Part shown: one piece after another, positions 9,206 through 16,953 of the stretch | Numbering within the stretch: position 1 is the first letter of the stretch | Layout: the number at the start of each line of letters is the position of its first letter | NCBI GenBank assembly: GCA_030690895.1 | Contig: JAUYFQ010000001.1 | Location: forward strand, 34,994-98,993 | Length of the DNA: 64,000 nucleotides | Direction: 5' to 3' | DNA from: Sulfuricellaceae bacterium | GTDB taxonomy: Bacteria; Pseudomonadota; Gammaproteobacteria; Burkholderiales; Sulfuricellaceae | Notes under the pieces: model-generated | The model's input: only the letters and a program-made list of their open reading frames with translations | Databases searched by the model: none | Told to the model about the DNA's origin: nothing | Translations under genes and position numbers: made by a program

Positions 9206-10039
9206 ATGTATGAAAAATACTTCGGCCTGACCGAGCAGCCTTTTGGCATTACGCCCGATACCAGTTATTTCTTTGCTTTTGCCAGTTATCAGGAGGCGCT
9301 GAATACGCTGCTGGTTGCCGCCAGAACCGGGGAGGGTTTCATCAAGATAACCGGCGAAGTCGGAACGGGCAAAACCCTGCTGTGCCGCAAGTTCATGGCC
9401 AGCCTTGGCGGAGATTTTGTCACCGCCTACATCCCTAACCCCTACCTGGAACCCAAAGCCTTGTTGCAGGCCGTGACCGAAGATCTTCGCATCCCTATCG
9501 AAGCGGATATTGACCAGCATCATTTGCTCAAGAGACTGACAATCGGACTGCTGAATTTTGCCCGCGATGGCAAGCGCGTCGTACTGTGCCTGGATGAGGT
9601 GCAGGCCATGCCGCCTGAAACACTGGAGGCGTTGCGGCTGCTGACCAATCTGGAAACGGAAAAACGAAAATTACTGCAGATCGTGCTATTCGGCCAGCCT
9701 GAACTGGATGCCAAGCTCGATCAGCCATCGGTGCGTCAACTCAAGCAACGCATCACCTTTCACTACCAGTTGGGGCTGCTGAGGCGTGATGAACTTGATC
9801 TGTATATTTCCCATCGTCTGGCGATTGCCGGATTCAATGGTGGGCGGCTATTCTCGCCACGGGCGATGAAACATTTGCATCGGGCAAGCAGCGGGGTGCC
9901 CCGGCTGGTCAATATTCTTGCCCACAAGGCGCTCATGCTCACGTATGGAGAGGGAAAATCCCAGGCGGATGCCAAGCAAATGCGCGCGGCCATTGTCGAT
10001 ACGCCCGCAGCGAAACAGCCCCCTTGGTGGTTGTTCTGA
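9206..10039 (+). CDS. mshM: MSHA ATPase MshM (ExeA/GspA-like AAA+)
   Basis: 277 residues from ATG 9206 ('MYEKYFGLTEQPFGITPD', the typical ExeA/MshM opening); the upstream open frame lies inside mshL and is ignored. It has a Walker A (GEVGTGKT, about 45-52), a Walker B (VVLCLDEVQAM, about 122-132), a sensor-like 'LLQIVLFGQPELDAKL' and a C-terminal AAA lid. The family binds peptidoglycan or helps place the secretin through the cell wall using ATP. This copy lacks the C-terminal peptidoglycan-binding extension of ExeA. It starts two bases after the mshL stop. Confidence 0.85.
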   Translation: MYEKYFGLTEQPFGITPDTSYFFAFASYQEALNTLLVAARTGEGFIKITGEVGTGKTLLCRKFMASLGGDFVTAYIPNPYLEPKALLQAVTEDLRIPIEADIDQHHLLKRLTIGLLNFARDGKRVVLCLDEVQAMPPETLEALRLLTNLETEKRKLLQIVLFGQPELDAKLDQPSVRQLKQRITFHYQLGLLRRDELDLYISHRLAIAGFNGGRLFSPRAMKHLHRASSGVPRLVNILAHKALMLTYGEGKSQADAKQMRAAIVDTPAAKQPPWWLF

Positions 10040-10092
10040 AAACAATTGACCCGGTGAAACTGGGCGTTAAACAAACGGGGTCTTAACTGGTC

Positions 10093-11133
10093 ATGAGCCT
10101 GATCAACCAGATGTTGCAGGAACTCGAGCAGCGGCAAACAACCAGAGGCACGGTGGCCGCGCAGGTGCGCGCGGTTGATGCGTCGCATCGTTCAGGATTT
10201 TGGCGTTGGGTGGGATGGGCGGTAATCGGTCTGCTGGTAGCCTCTGTGCTGGGTGCCGGGGTCTATTATTATCAAGGCCGTGAACAACGCCCCATTGAAA
10301 TTGCCGTACAGGTATCGCCGGAGCAGCCCGCACCTGTATTGGTTCAGCCAGAAAGTCCGCTGGAAACGCTGCCTTCCGTACTTCAATTGGCATCCGAGCT
10401 CGGCAGTGTGCCGACAAGCGGACCGCTTCCTGTTGCCGATAGCAAGCTGGTGATTCCGGGTGTAGCTGTAAGCGGAAATCGTCAGCCTTCACCGGCAAAT
10501 TCTACTGCCAAGCCAATTCCGCCAAAAGAAGATGCGGTGATCAACAAGGAAGTTCGTCAGTTGTCCGCCAGGCAGCGAGCCGAAAATCTATATCAGCAAG
10601 CCTATGCCGGGTTACAGCAGGGTCGGCTTGGCGAAGCGGAGGAAAACCTGAAACAGGCCTTACAGCAGGATGCAGGACATGCCGCTGCGAGGCAGGCCTT
10701 ATCGGCGCTGCTCATTGAAACCCGCAGGATGGAACAAGCCGAGAAGGTTTTACAGGATGGCTTGTCCTTGCAGCCAGAGAATGCCGCTTTTGCCATGACA
10801 CTTGCGCGTATTCAAGTCGAGCGCGCCAATCTTTCCGGGGCGCTGGCTACCCTGCAACGTTACCCTCCTGCGGTTGATAACCCGGAATTCCACGCCTTTC
10901 TCGCCGCCCTGCTGCAGAAGTCAGAGCAGCACAAGGGGGCCATCGAACATTATCAGGTCGCGCTCCGATACAACCCGACAGCGGGTTCCTGGCTGATTGG
11001 GCTGGGAATTTCCTATCAGGCTGACCAGCAAAATACCAAGGCGCTGGAGGCCTTTCAGCGCGCCAAACAAAGCAATACGCTGAGCCCGGAGTTGCAGGCT
11101 TTCGTTGATCAGAAGTTGAGGCAGTTGCAGTAA
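10093..11133 (+). CDS. mshN: MSHA TPR protein MshN
   Basis: 346 residues. The opening 'MSLINQMLQELEQRQ' is characteristic of MshN. One membrane helix (about 36-57, 'WVGWAVIGLLVASVLGAGVYYY') is followed by a proline-rich periplasmic linker and at least four tetratricopeptide repeats (about 165-340, such as 'LYQQAYAGLQQGRLGEAEEN'). It probably scaffolds secretin assembly in the periplasm. It is the last gene of the msh run. mshE and mshG homologues are not adjacent; the closest ATPase and platform genes in the window belong to the T2SS operon at 43-46 kb. Confidence 0.8.
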   Translation: MSLINQMLQELEQRQTTRGTVAAQVRAVDASHRSGFWRWVGWAVIGLLVASVLGAGVYYYQGREQRPIEIAVQVSPEQPAPVLVQPESPLETLPSVLQLASELGSVPTSGPLPVADSKLVIPGVAVSGNRQPSPANSTAKPIPPKEDAVINKEVRQLSARQRAENLYQQAYAGLQQGRLGEAEENLKQALQQDAGHAAARQALSALLIETRRMEQAEKVLQDGLSLQPENAAFAMTLARIQVERANLSGALATLQRYPPAVDNPEFHAFLAALLQKSEQHKGAIEHYQVALRYNPTAGSWLIGLGISYQADQQNTKALEAFQRAKQSNTLSPELQAFVDQKLRQLQ

Positions 11134-11160
11134 AACAAGAGGGATGTTGCTGAAAAAAGA

Positions 11161-11234
11161 TGGAGCGGGTGAAGGGAATCGAACCCTCGTCGTAAGCTTG
11201 GGAAGCTTCTGCTCTACCATTGAGCTACACCCGC
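11161..11234 (-). tRNA. tRNA-Gly (anticodon CCC)
   Basis: The reverse strand folds into a full cloverleaf. The acceptor GCGGGTG/CACCCGC closes the ends, with encoded CCA at 11161-11163 and U73. The D arm is GCTC/GAGC, the anticodon loop is TTCCCAA (CCC at positions 34-36) and the T arm is GAGGG/CCCTT around TTCGATT. The last anticodon-stem pair (27-43) is G-A, a tolerated mismatch. It reads GGG glycine codons. It stands alone between mshN and element A. Confidence 0.95.
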
Positions 11235-11354
11235 AAGGGAAGCCGAATTCTACGTGGCTTATGCCCTTTACTCAACAGCCTGATGCTATCGATGATGTGG
11301 ATAATTGCGGAAAGGGCCGCACTGGATGGAACAAGCGCTGATTTCACCGGATCG

Positions 11355-11562
11355 CTAAGAACCGTATTTGAACCACGGGGACCAAAAGTAGGCGCCTCTA
11401 GGCGACACGGGGATCACGGGGAAAGCCATGGGATTTGGCGCTTGACATGGCTCACCCATTTGGTGATAGGGAAAAATCGTGTAACACATTGATTTTGCCC
11501 CGTGATCCCCGTGTCGCCTAGAGGCGCTACTTTTGGTCCCCGTGGTTCAAATACGGTTTTTA
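11355..11562. repeat. MITE-like element A: 66-bp inverted repeat
   Basis: Two arms of about 65 bp (11355-11421 and 11500-11562) are near-perfect inverted copies, differing by one substitution and one indel. They flank an 80-bp centre with no coding capacity. Each arm carries CTAARAACCGTATTTGAACC at the outside and the hairpin core GGCGCCTCTAGGCGACA inside. Related elements lie at 55166-55344 (B) and 58134-58512 (C). No target duplication is obvious here. The rest of the gene-free stretch 11235-11629 shows nothing else recognisable. Confidence 0.75.
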
Positions 11563-11629
11563 GCAACCTGGAATCATCAGAAGGCGAAGCTGTAGAATGC
11601 CAAATGGGCAATCTGGGGTTATTCGTATA

Positions 11630-14596
11630 TCAGCGCGTGGCCACTAAAATTTGATCAATGCTTATTACCTCATGGGCAGAGATTTTATGTGGGTGGTTTC
11701 CCCACTCCAGACCTATCATTTTTAGGCCTCTTTGCGAACCAAACCTAAACGTGGCCGAACCTGAACTGGCGCGAGCAGGTCGAATATTTTCGCTACCCCC
11801 ATCAAAATAATATAAGCGTAGCTCGGGCACAGAATGTCCAGACCAACTACCACGAACCTCCAACTGTGAACCTGACAGAGCCTGCTTGTCCAAGACAGGG
11901 GAAACCAGGCTTAATTGCCGCCCCCTCCCGGAAAGCGTGACGTGACCTGGCTGTAATTCGATCATGGCGCCCTTTCCTGCCAGCCAACCGTCCGAAGACT
12001 TCACTTGAGCATTTCCGAAGGGGTAAAACAAGTTGCCCACTGGAAATGCCCGCATTTCTCTCAGCCACCAGACAAACTGGTACTCGAAAGCGCTGCCTTC
12101 CATCGCGTCGTAAGCCTTGAAATGCTCGGGATGCACCGTTCTGTCACCGGCATAACTTCCCCACATGGGAGAAAGGAAATGTGCGCCGCCATTGATCAGG
12201 TTTAGCAGGGTGGAATAGGACTCGGCATGGGTAGGCAACTTGTCAGGCAGAGCAAAGGAGGCAGGATGAAACTCCACCACACCCCATTCCGGGTCGGCAT
12301 CCCGAATATTCTGAATCAGGGAACGGCCTGAACGGGGCGTTCCCTCATTACGGCTGGCCGGGCCATAGAGAATGGCACCCAGGCGACCCTTGCGCGGCTT
12401 GGCGCCTTCGATGGAAACACCGGCCTGATCCGTCCAGCCCGTAGCAGGATCATTGACCTTGCTTGCGACATCGGTCTGAATAAAGGTCTGGCTGGTGAAA
12501 ATGCGATCCTCCGGCAACCCAGCCTGGGTCGCCCATTCCGCGAGGTCGTCGTAATGGCGAGCCACTAGATGTCGCTTGAACTGAGTCCAAATCTGTTGCC
12601 ATGGATCCTGATAATTTGGCGTGCCGCGCGGCGGGTCGACCTCCGCGATGGTTTTCCAGTTATTTTTTGCCAGTTGATTGACCTGAGCGAGCGTTAACTT
12701 AGGCTCATGTCGGCGAGATGCCATCTCGGCATCATCGGCATAGGCTTCCAGATGAAACAGCCATTCGCGGAACTGGCGCAGGGTGTCCGGGTTGTAGTCA
12801 TACCATTGGGTTTGGTAGAACCAGGGATTGATGTATTGATCGGGGTCGAGATTCACTGCGATATAAATTTGCGGGTGCTTGCGCATAAACTGCACGATTT
12901 CCCTGATGGCAGCCTGTAAATTGCGCTTTTTGTACCCCATGAATTTCCGGTTATAGCGATTGAGGCTCATCATGCGCGCCAGTTGCGGGCTTTTTGTCGC
13001 ACCGGGCAAATGCTCCAGCGCATCATCCGCTTCGGGGCGACCAAACTGGTTCCACTGCACGGTGGCAGGATCGGTTTCCAGGAAATCCACTACATCCACT
13101 TCCGGGTAGGAAAACTTGGCATCGGCCCACACGCCGCCATCGAGCGTAATCAGCATGGGCGCTTTGTAGCGCAGCGCGGTAGCCAGCAACTCGCGCAGCC
13201 CACCGCCCGTCATGGTCAGGTCGCCGCCCCGGTCACGCAAACGGTCGGGAAAGGCTGGGTCGAACAGGAAATCCTTATCCCGCCCCAGCGTGGTGCGCAA
13301 ATACTCGGTTCGAGCGCGTATCCCGACCTCTACACAACCGCCCTGCACCATTTTCTGAAAATCGACCATCTGCACGAATCCGGTGCGAAAGAACGCGACC
13401 TCGCCGGGATAGAACACTCTCAGTTTTCTGCCGCCACATGTGATCACGGGTCGGTTTTCTTTCAACACCAGCGGCCCCGTGGAGAGCAGAGATTCGTTTC
13501 CAGACTTGTCCCGAACGCGCACCGACACGCGAGAGAGTCCGCCCGGCAATTGTTGCCGGGGCAGTTTCACCTCAAACAAATCCCCAGACTTGAGCGGAAT
13601 GGCCTTGCTGGGCAAGGCATTCATGCGGGGATCATCTAGACGGGAAATGGGCACATCGCTGGCCATGCGCTGCATATCGCCCAGCACCAGGCCTGATTCG
13701 GTCTCGACGCGAGCCGATGCGATGCCATCCTCATCCGCCAGCCAGGCTTCAAGCCGGAGTTCGGAAAGGTTGGTCAAGCGGTCGGCCTGCCCGATCACCT
13801 TGCCGATCGGCGAGTCGTTGATGACCTCCGGCCCCCGTACAGTGGAAACGTGACCCGCGCCATCGTCAAAACGAATCGCCAGCGGGTAACGCCCCCTCGG
13901 CAAATCCACCATCCGAACGGTGACATCGAATGCAGAATGCTTCGCGCCCGACCAATTTGGAAACAGCTTGCCCACATCATCGCGCAAAGACTTGGCTTTG
14001 GTGGATGCGAGCACTCGCTTCTCCAGCATGACGGAGACCTTGACCGGACTGTTCCACGAGAATGCCCAGCCACTGATGCGATTCAAGCCATCCCATGTCA
14101 GCGACGAAAATTCCTCAAAAGCAGAGATGGCGGGGAACAGGTTGGATGGAACCGCGCCTATCCGGTAGTTATACCCATCGGATCGAATGGCGCGCAATTC
14201 CAGATTTTGATTAGCCGACCCCAGCTTACGCGCATCCAGCGGCATGATAAAACCCTTGGCGCTGGATGCAGAACAGGCCGGAAACACAGCCAGTACATCG
14301 TTTCGCTCCTGGTCAGGCCGCGCCGATGCCAGTACGTGCTGACCGCTGACCAGATCGATGCGGACGACACCGGTTCTGTCCCCCACCCACCCCACCAAGC
14401 TGGCAAGATATTGGGACTCGCCACTGACCGAGTTGTCGATTCCGCTCAAAACCGTGCAGGTTTTAACGCGGTAAGCGTACATGGCTTTGGGGTACGACTG
14501 CCAGCCTAGCGTGCCAAGCCAAGCCAAGCCGCCGACAAACATAAGTGCCAGAGCCAGCTTGGTTTGATTGGCTAGACGGGAGTCAGGCAGTCTCAT
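11630..14596 (-). CDS. Membrane-anchored protein, possible glycoside hydrolase-like, family not recognised
   Basis: 988 residues with one N-terminal helix (about 14-32, 'LALALMFVGGLAWLGTLGW'), so most of it is probably periplasmic. Residues about 50-380 look like beta-sandwich modules ('SVRVRDKSGNESLLSTGPL'). Residues about 395-850 resemble a TIM-barrel sugar hydrolase: 'MLITLDGGVWAD', 'IYIAVNLDPDQYINPWFY', 'GVVEFHPASFALP' and 'INGGAHFLSPMWGSYAGD' put acids and aromatics at strand ends. A small beta-sandwich closes the protein. The catalytic assignment is inference from these motifs. Its ATG overlaps the stop of the upstream GT41 gene (ATGA), so it is the last gene of the exporter/glycosyltransferase operon and may trim or transfer the product. 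It could instead be a non-catalytic binding protein. Confidence 0.55.
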   Translation of the reverse strand: MRLPDSRLANQTKLALALMFVGGLAWLGTLGWQSYPKAMYAYRVKTCTVLSGIDNSVSGESQYLASLVGWVGDRTGVVRIDLVSGQHVLASARPDQERNDVLAVFPACSASSAKGFIMPLDARKLGSANQNLELRAIRSDGYNYRIGAVPSNLFPAISAFEEFSSLTWDGLNRISGWAFSWNSPVKVSVMLEKRVLASTKAKSLRDDVGKLFPNWSGAKHSAFDVTVRMVDLPRGRYPLAIRFDDGAGHVSTVRGPEVINDSPIGKVIGQADRLTNLSELRLEAWLADEDGIASARVETESGLVLGDMQRMASDVPISRLDDPRMNALPSKAIPLKSGDLFEVKLPRQQLPGGLSRVSVRVRDKSGNESLLSTGPLVLKENRPVITCGGRKLRVFYPGEVAFFRTGFVQMVDFQKMVQGGCVEVGIRARTEYLRTTLGRDKDFLFDPAFPDRLRDRGGDLTMTGGGLRELLATALRYKAPMLITLDGGVWADAKFSYPEVDVVDFLETDPATVQWNQFGRPEADDALEHLPGATKSPQLARMMSLNRYNRKFMGYKKRNLQAAIREIVQFMRKHPQIYIAVNLDPDQYINPWFYQTQWYDYNPDTLRQFREWLFHLEAYADDAEMASRRHEPKLTLAQVNQLAKNNWKTIAEVDPPRGTPNYQDPWQQIWTQFKRHLVARHYDDLAEWATQAGLPEDRIFTSQTFIQTDVASKVNDPATGWTDQAGVSIEGAKPRKGRLGAILYGPASRNEGTPRSGRSLIQNIRDADPEWGVVEFHPASFALPDKLPTHAESYSTLLNLINGGAHFLSPMWGSYAGDRTVHPEHFKAYDAMEGSAFEYQFVWWLREMRAFPVGNLFYPFGNAQVKSSDGWLAGKGAMIELQPGHVTLSGRGRQLSLVSPVLDKQALSGSQLEVRGSWSGHSVPELRLYYFDGGSENIRPARASSGSATFRFGSQRGLKMIGLEWGNHPHKISAHEVISIDQILVATR

Positions 14597-16953
14597 CGGT
14601 TGAATAAGGACAGTAAAAACCGCTCCAGCTCTCGAATCGGCGCACTATTACCAAAAAGACGGTCAACTTTCTTCGCCATTGACGTTCTGATCTGCGCATT
14701 CCATTCCGCATCCGTACCCAAACGCAGGGCGATCCGCAAATAATCCTGCCTGTCCTGCGCAATCAATTCAGGCATTCCGATTTCCTGCAACATGGCCGCA
14801 GTTTGTCGGCCACGCATGAAGCTGCCCGGCAAGGTCACGACTGGGAGATGGCTTGCCAGCGCATCCAGCGAAGTATTTCCACCCGACCAGTGCAGGGTAT
14901 CGAGCATGACATCGCAGGAGCGATTCACTTGGAGATAATCCTGACGATTCAGGCGGGGCAGGAACAGCACCCGTTTTGCTGCCGGAATAGCACGTTCCTT
15001 CATGCCCTGCTCCAGGCGAGCCATGAATGCTTGCGTGACCTGTGTGAACATGCCGGCAAAGAAGACCAGAACCGAGCGCGCATCCTGTTGCAGAATGTCC
15101 AGCAGCAATGCGTCGTTGTCGGGATGTATCTTGTAGAGCGACTGCGGGCACAGGTACAAGGTCTTGTCCGGTGGTAGCGAAAACCGCTGTCTGTCTTTAA
15201 CACGAGACTCGCGCGGCGAGTCCGTCTCCCCCCTCCCTTTATGCCCTTCAGGGTGCGACCCGACCCCAAAGGGAGAGGGGGAAAGCGGTTTTTCATAGCA
15301 GGTTCCGATGCCGCTCAGGCGAACCAATTTCTCCAAATAGTGTTCGTCGGCATTTTCCGGCTCCATCGATGCGCAGGACAGGTAATAGTCGATATTGGCT
15401 TGCCCCGTCGTCTCGGGATGCCCCCAGGCTGCGCATTGCACGGGTGCCAGGCGCATGGATGCCAGCACGTTCATGGCGCCATCCATGCCGATTTCCGGAT
15501 AGACCAGCACATCCAGACCGTCGCCTTTTACCTGTCTGGCGATTTCCGCGATAGGTTTTCCATTCAGGGCAGCATAGTGCGAGGCCACGGATTGAATTTC
15601 TCGCGTCACTGCGTCGCGCCAGTGGCCGGTGTAGTAGACAAACACTTCAAACCGATCCGTATCCAACATGCCGATCCAGCTCTTGAAATACGCGCCCACC
15701 GTGCATTCGCGGAGAAAGCTGGAGAGGAATCCGACCTTGACTCGCCGCCGATCCGCAGCGCCGACATCGCGTGGCATGGCCGTGTAGAGATCCGGGTTTG
15801 AAGGCTCGGCCACTTCCCTGACGAATCTGGCGAAGCTTTGTTGCAAACGGAGATCGTCTTCGCCCTGATAAGCGAGATAAAAATTGTTCCATTGCAAAGC
15901 TTGTAAAACAGATGCCGCTGATAAGGATTTGAAATGTCCTGCCTGCGTCAGCAGCTTCGCCAACCCGGCTTCATAACCAACGCGCGCGGCAGCAAGATGA
16001 GCAGTATCGCGGTAAATCGGTGGCAGCCCCAGGTTGGCGCCGAGAAAAGCTTGCAGATTATTAGGATCCAGCGAGACCGCATGCTGATACACGGCACGGC
16101 TTTCCTCGGTTTTGCACAACTCCCGCAATGCGTAGGCCGACAAGTTCAGCGCAGGCTGGGTATCGGGCTTCAGCGCCAGAATTCGGCGCAACAGGCTCTC
16201 TGCCTCCTCCATGCGAATCTGGTCGATCATCATGAAAGCCAGTTCCTGTAGCGCCGGAAGATGCTTGGGGTCGCGCTGCAAGAGTGCGGTGAAGCACTGC
16301 TCCGCGCCAGTCTGATCGCCCGTTTCCTTCAGCACTTTCCCCAGATTGAACTGAGCCAGGTCGTATTGCGGGTTCAGGCGAATGGCCTCGGTAAAGCTTG
16401 CAATCGCGCCTGCCGTATCCCCCTCCTGTTTGAGCAGGTTGCCCAGGTTGTTGTGTGCGCGCGCATAATCGGGCTGCGCCTGGATCGCCTGACGGAAACA
16501 TTGGCTTGCCTCCTGCAATTGCTGGCGACTTTGCAACACGATGCCGAGGAGATTCCATGCAGCAGCCATGCCGGGGGCGATCAATAGCGCGGCGCGATAG
16601 CTGCATTCGGCTGCCGGGGTATCGCCCTTGTCCTGAAACACCTGCCCCAGCCCGTAATGGTAGAAAGCGTTTGTGCCGTCCATCTGGATGGCCTGCCCCA
16701 GATAGTCTGCCGCCTCGTCCAGCTTACCCTGATGATGCGCGATCAGCCCCAAGCGATGCAAGGCTTCGGCGAATTGCGGCTCCATCTGCAAAATTTCCAG
16801 ATACGCATGGCGCGCCTCATCCAGCGAACCCGCGCGGTGCAACTGGGTGGCGCGTTCCATCTGTAGGTGCGAATTTACTTGTGCCCGTTTTGTGGGTATT
16901 CGCACAATCAACCGCTCATGTGCGAATAAATTCGCACCTTCAGGGGGCTTCAT
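14593..16953 (-). CDS. TPR - GT41 (SPINDLY/OGT-like) glycosyltransferase with two translated repeats
   Basis: 786 residues from ATG 16953, which overlaps the stop of the preceding double GT41 gene (ATGA). A longer open frame upstream is a shadow. About eight TPR units (residues 35-330, for example 'AWNLLGIVLQSRQQLQEASQ') are followed by the GT41 catalytic region (about 430-780) with 'VGFLSSFLRECTVGAYFKSW', 'QCAAWGHPETTG' and 'LDTLHWSGGNTSLDALASH'. The family transfers a sugar, usually GlcNAc, to Ser/Thr of proteins in the cytosol; the donor here is unknown. Two oddities: residues about 6-31 are encoded by a REP (16863-16939), and about 554-584 by a C/T-rich palindrome (15227-15281) inserted just before the 'DKTLYLCPQSL' strand. 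Codon 32 is an ATG (16860) that could be the ancestral start. Confidence 0.8.
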   Translation of the reverse strand: MKPPEGANLFAHERLIVRIPTKRAQVNSHLQMERATQLHRAGSLDEARHAYLEILQMEPQFAEALHRLGLIAHHQGKLDEAADYLGQAIQMDGTNAFYHYGLGQVFQDKGDTPAAECSYRAALLIAPGMAAAWNLLGIVLQSRQQLQEASQCFRQAIQAQPDYARAHNNLGNLLKQEGDTAGAIASFTEAIRLNPQYDLAQFNLGKVLKETGDQTGAEQCFTALLQRDPKHLPALQELAFMMIDQIRMEEAESLLRRILALKPDTQPALNLSAYALRELCKTEESRAVYQHAVSLDPNNLQAFLGANLGLPPIYRDTAHLAAARVGYEAGLAKLLTQAGHFKSLSAASVLQALQWNNFYLAYQGEDDLRLQQSFARFVREVAEPSNPDLYTAMPRDVGAADRRRVKVGFLSSFLRECTVGAYFKSWIGMLDTDRFEVFVYYTGHWRDAVTREIQSVASHYAALNGKPIAEIARQVKGDGLDVLVYPEIGMDGAMNVLASMRLAPVQCAAWGHPETTGQANIDYYLSCASMEPENADEHYLEKLVRLSGIGTCYEKPLSPSPFGVGSHPEGHKGRGETDSPRESRVKDRQRFSLPPDKTLYLCPQSLYKIHPDNDALLLDILQQDARSVLVFFAGMFTQVTQAFMARLEQGMKERAIPAAKRVLFLPRLNRQDYLQVNRSCDVMLDTLHWSGGNTSLDALASHLPVVTLPGSFMRGRQTAAMLQEIGMPELIAQDRQDYLRIALRLGTDAEWNAQIRTSMAKKVDRLFGNSAPIRELERFLLSLFNR
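15227..15281. repeat. C/T-rich palindrome G1 inside the GT41 coding frame
   Basis: CCCCCTCCCTTT at the left and AAAGGGAGAGGGGG at the right form a stem around an inner CCCTTCAGGG palindrome. The same inner unit (TTTATGCCCTTCAGGGTGC) recurs in inverse orientation at 41834-41885 in gspJ. It is read through in frame in the GT41 gene. Confidence 0.7.
16863..16939. repeat. REP-like palindrome R1 (long form)
   Basis: Arms GTAGGTGCGAATTTA... and ...TAAATTCGCACC surround a short loop. The left arm carries the extra CTTGTGCCCGTTTTGTGGGT segment seen also in R3 and R6. It sits within the first codons of the GT41 gene, just after MKPPE. Confidence 0.85.
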
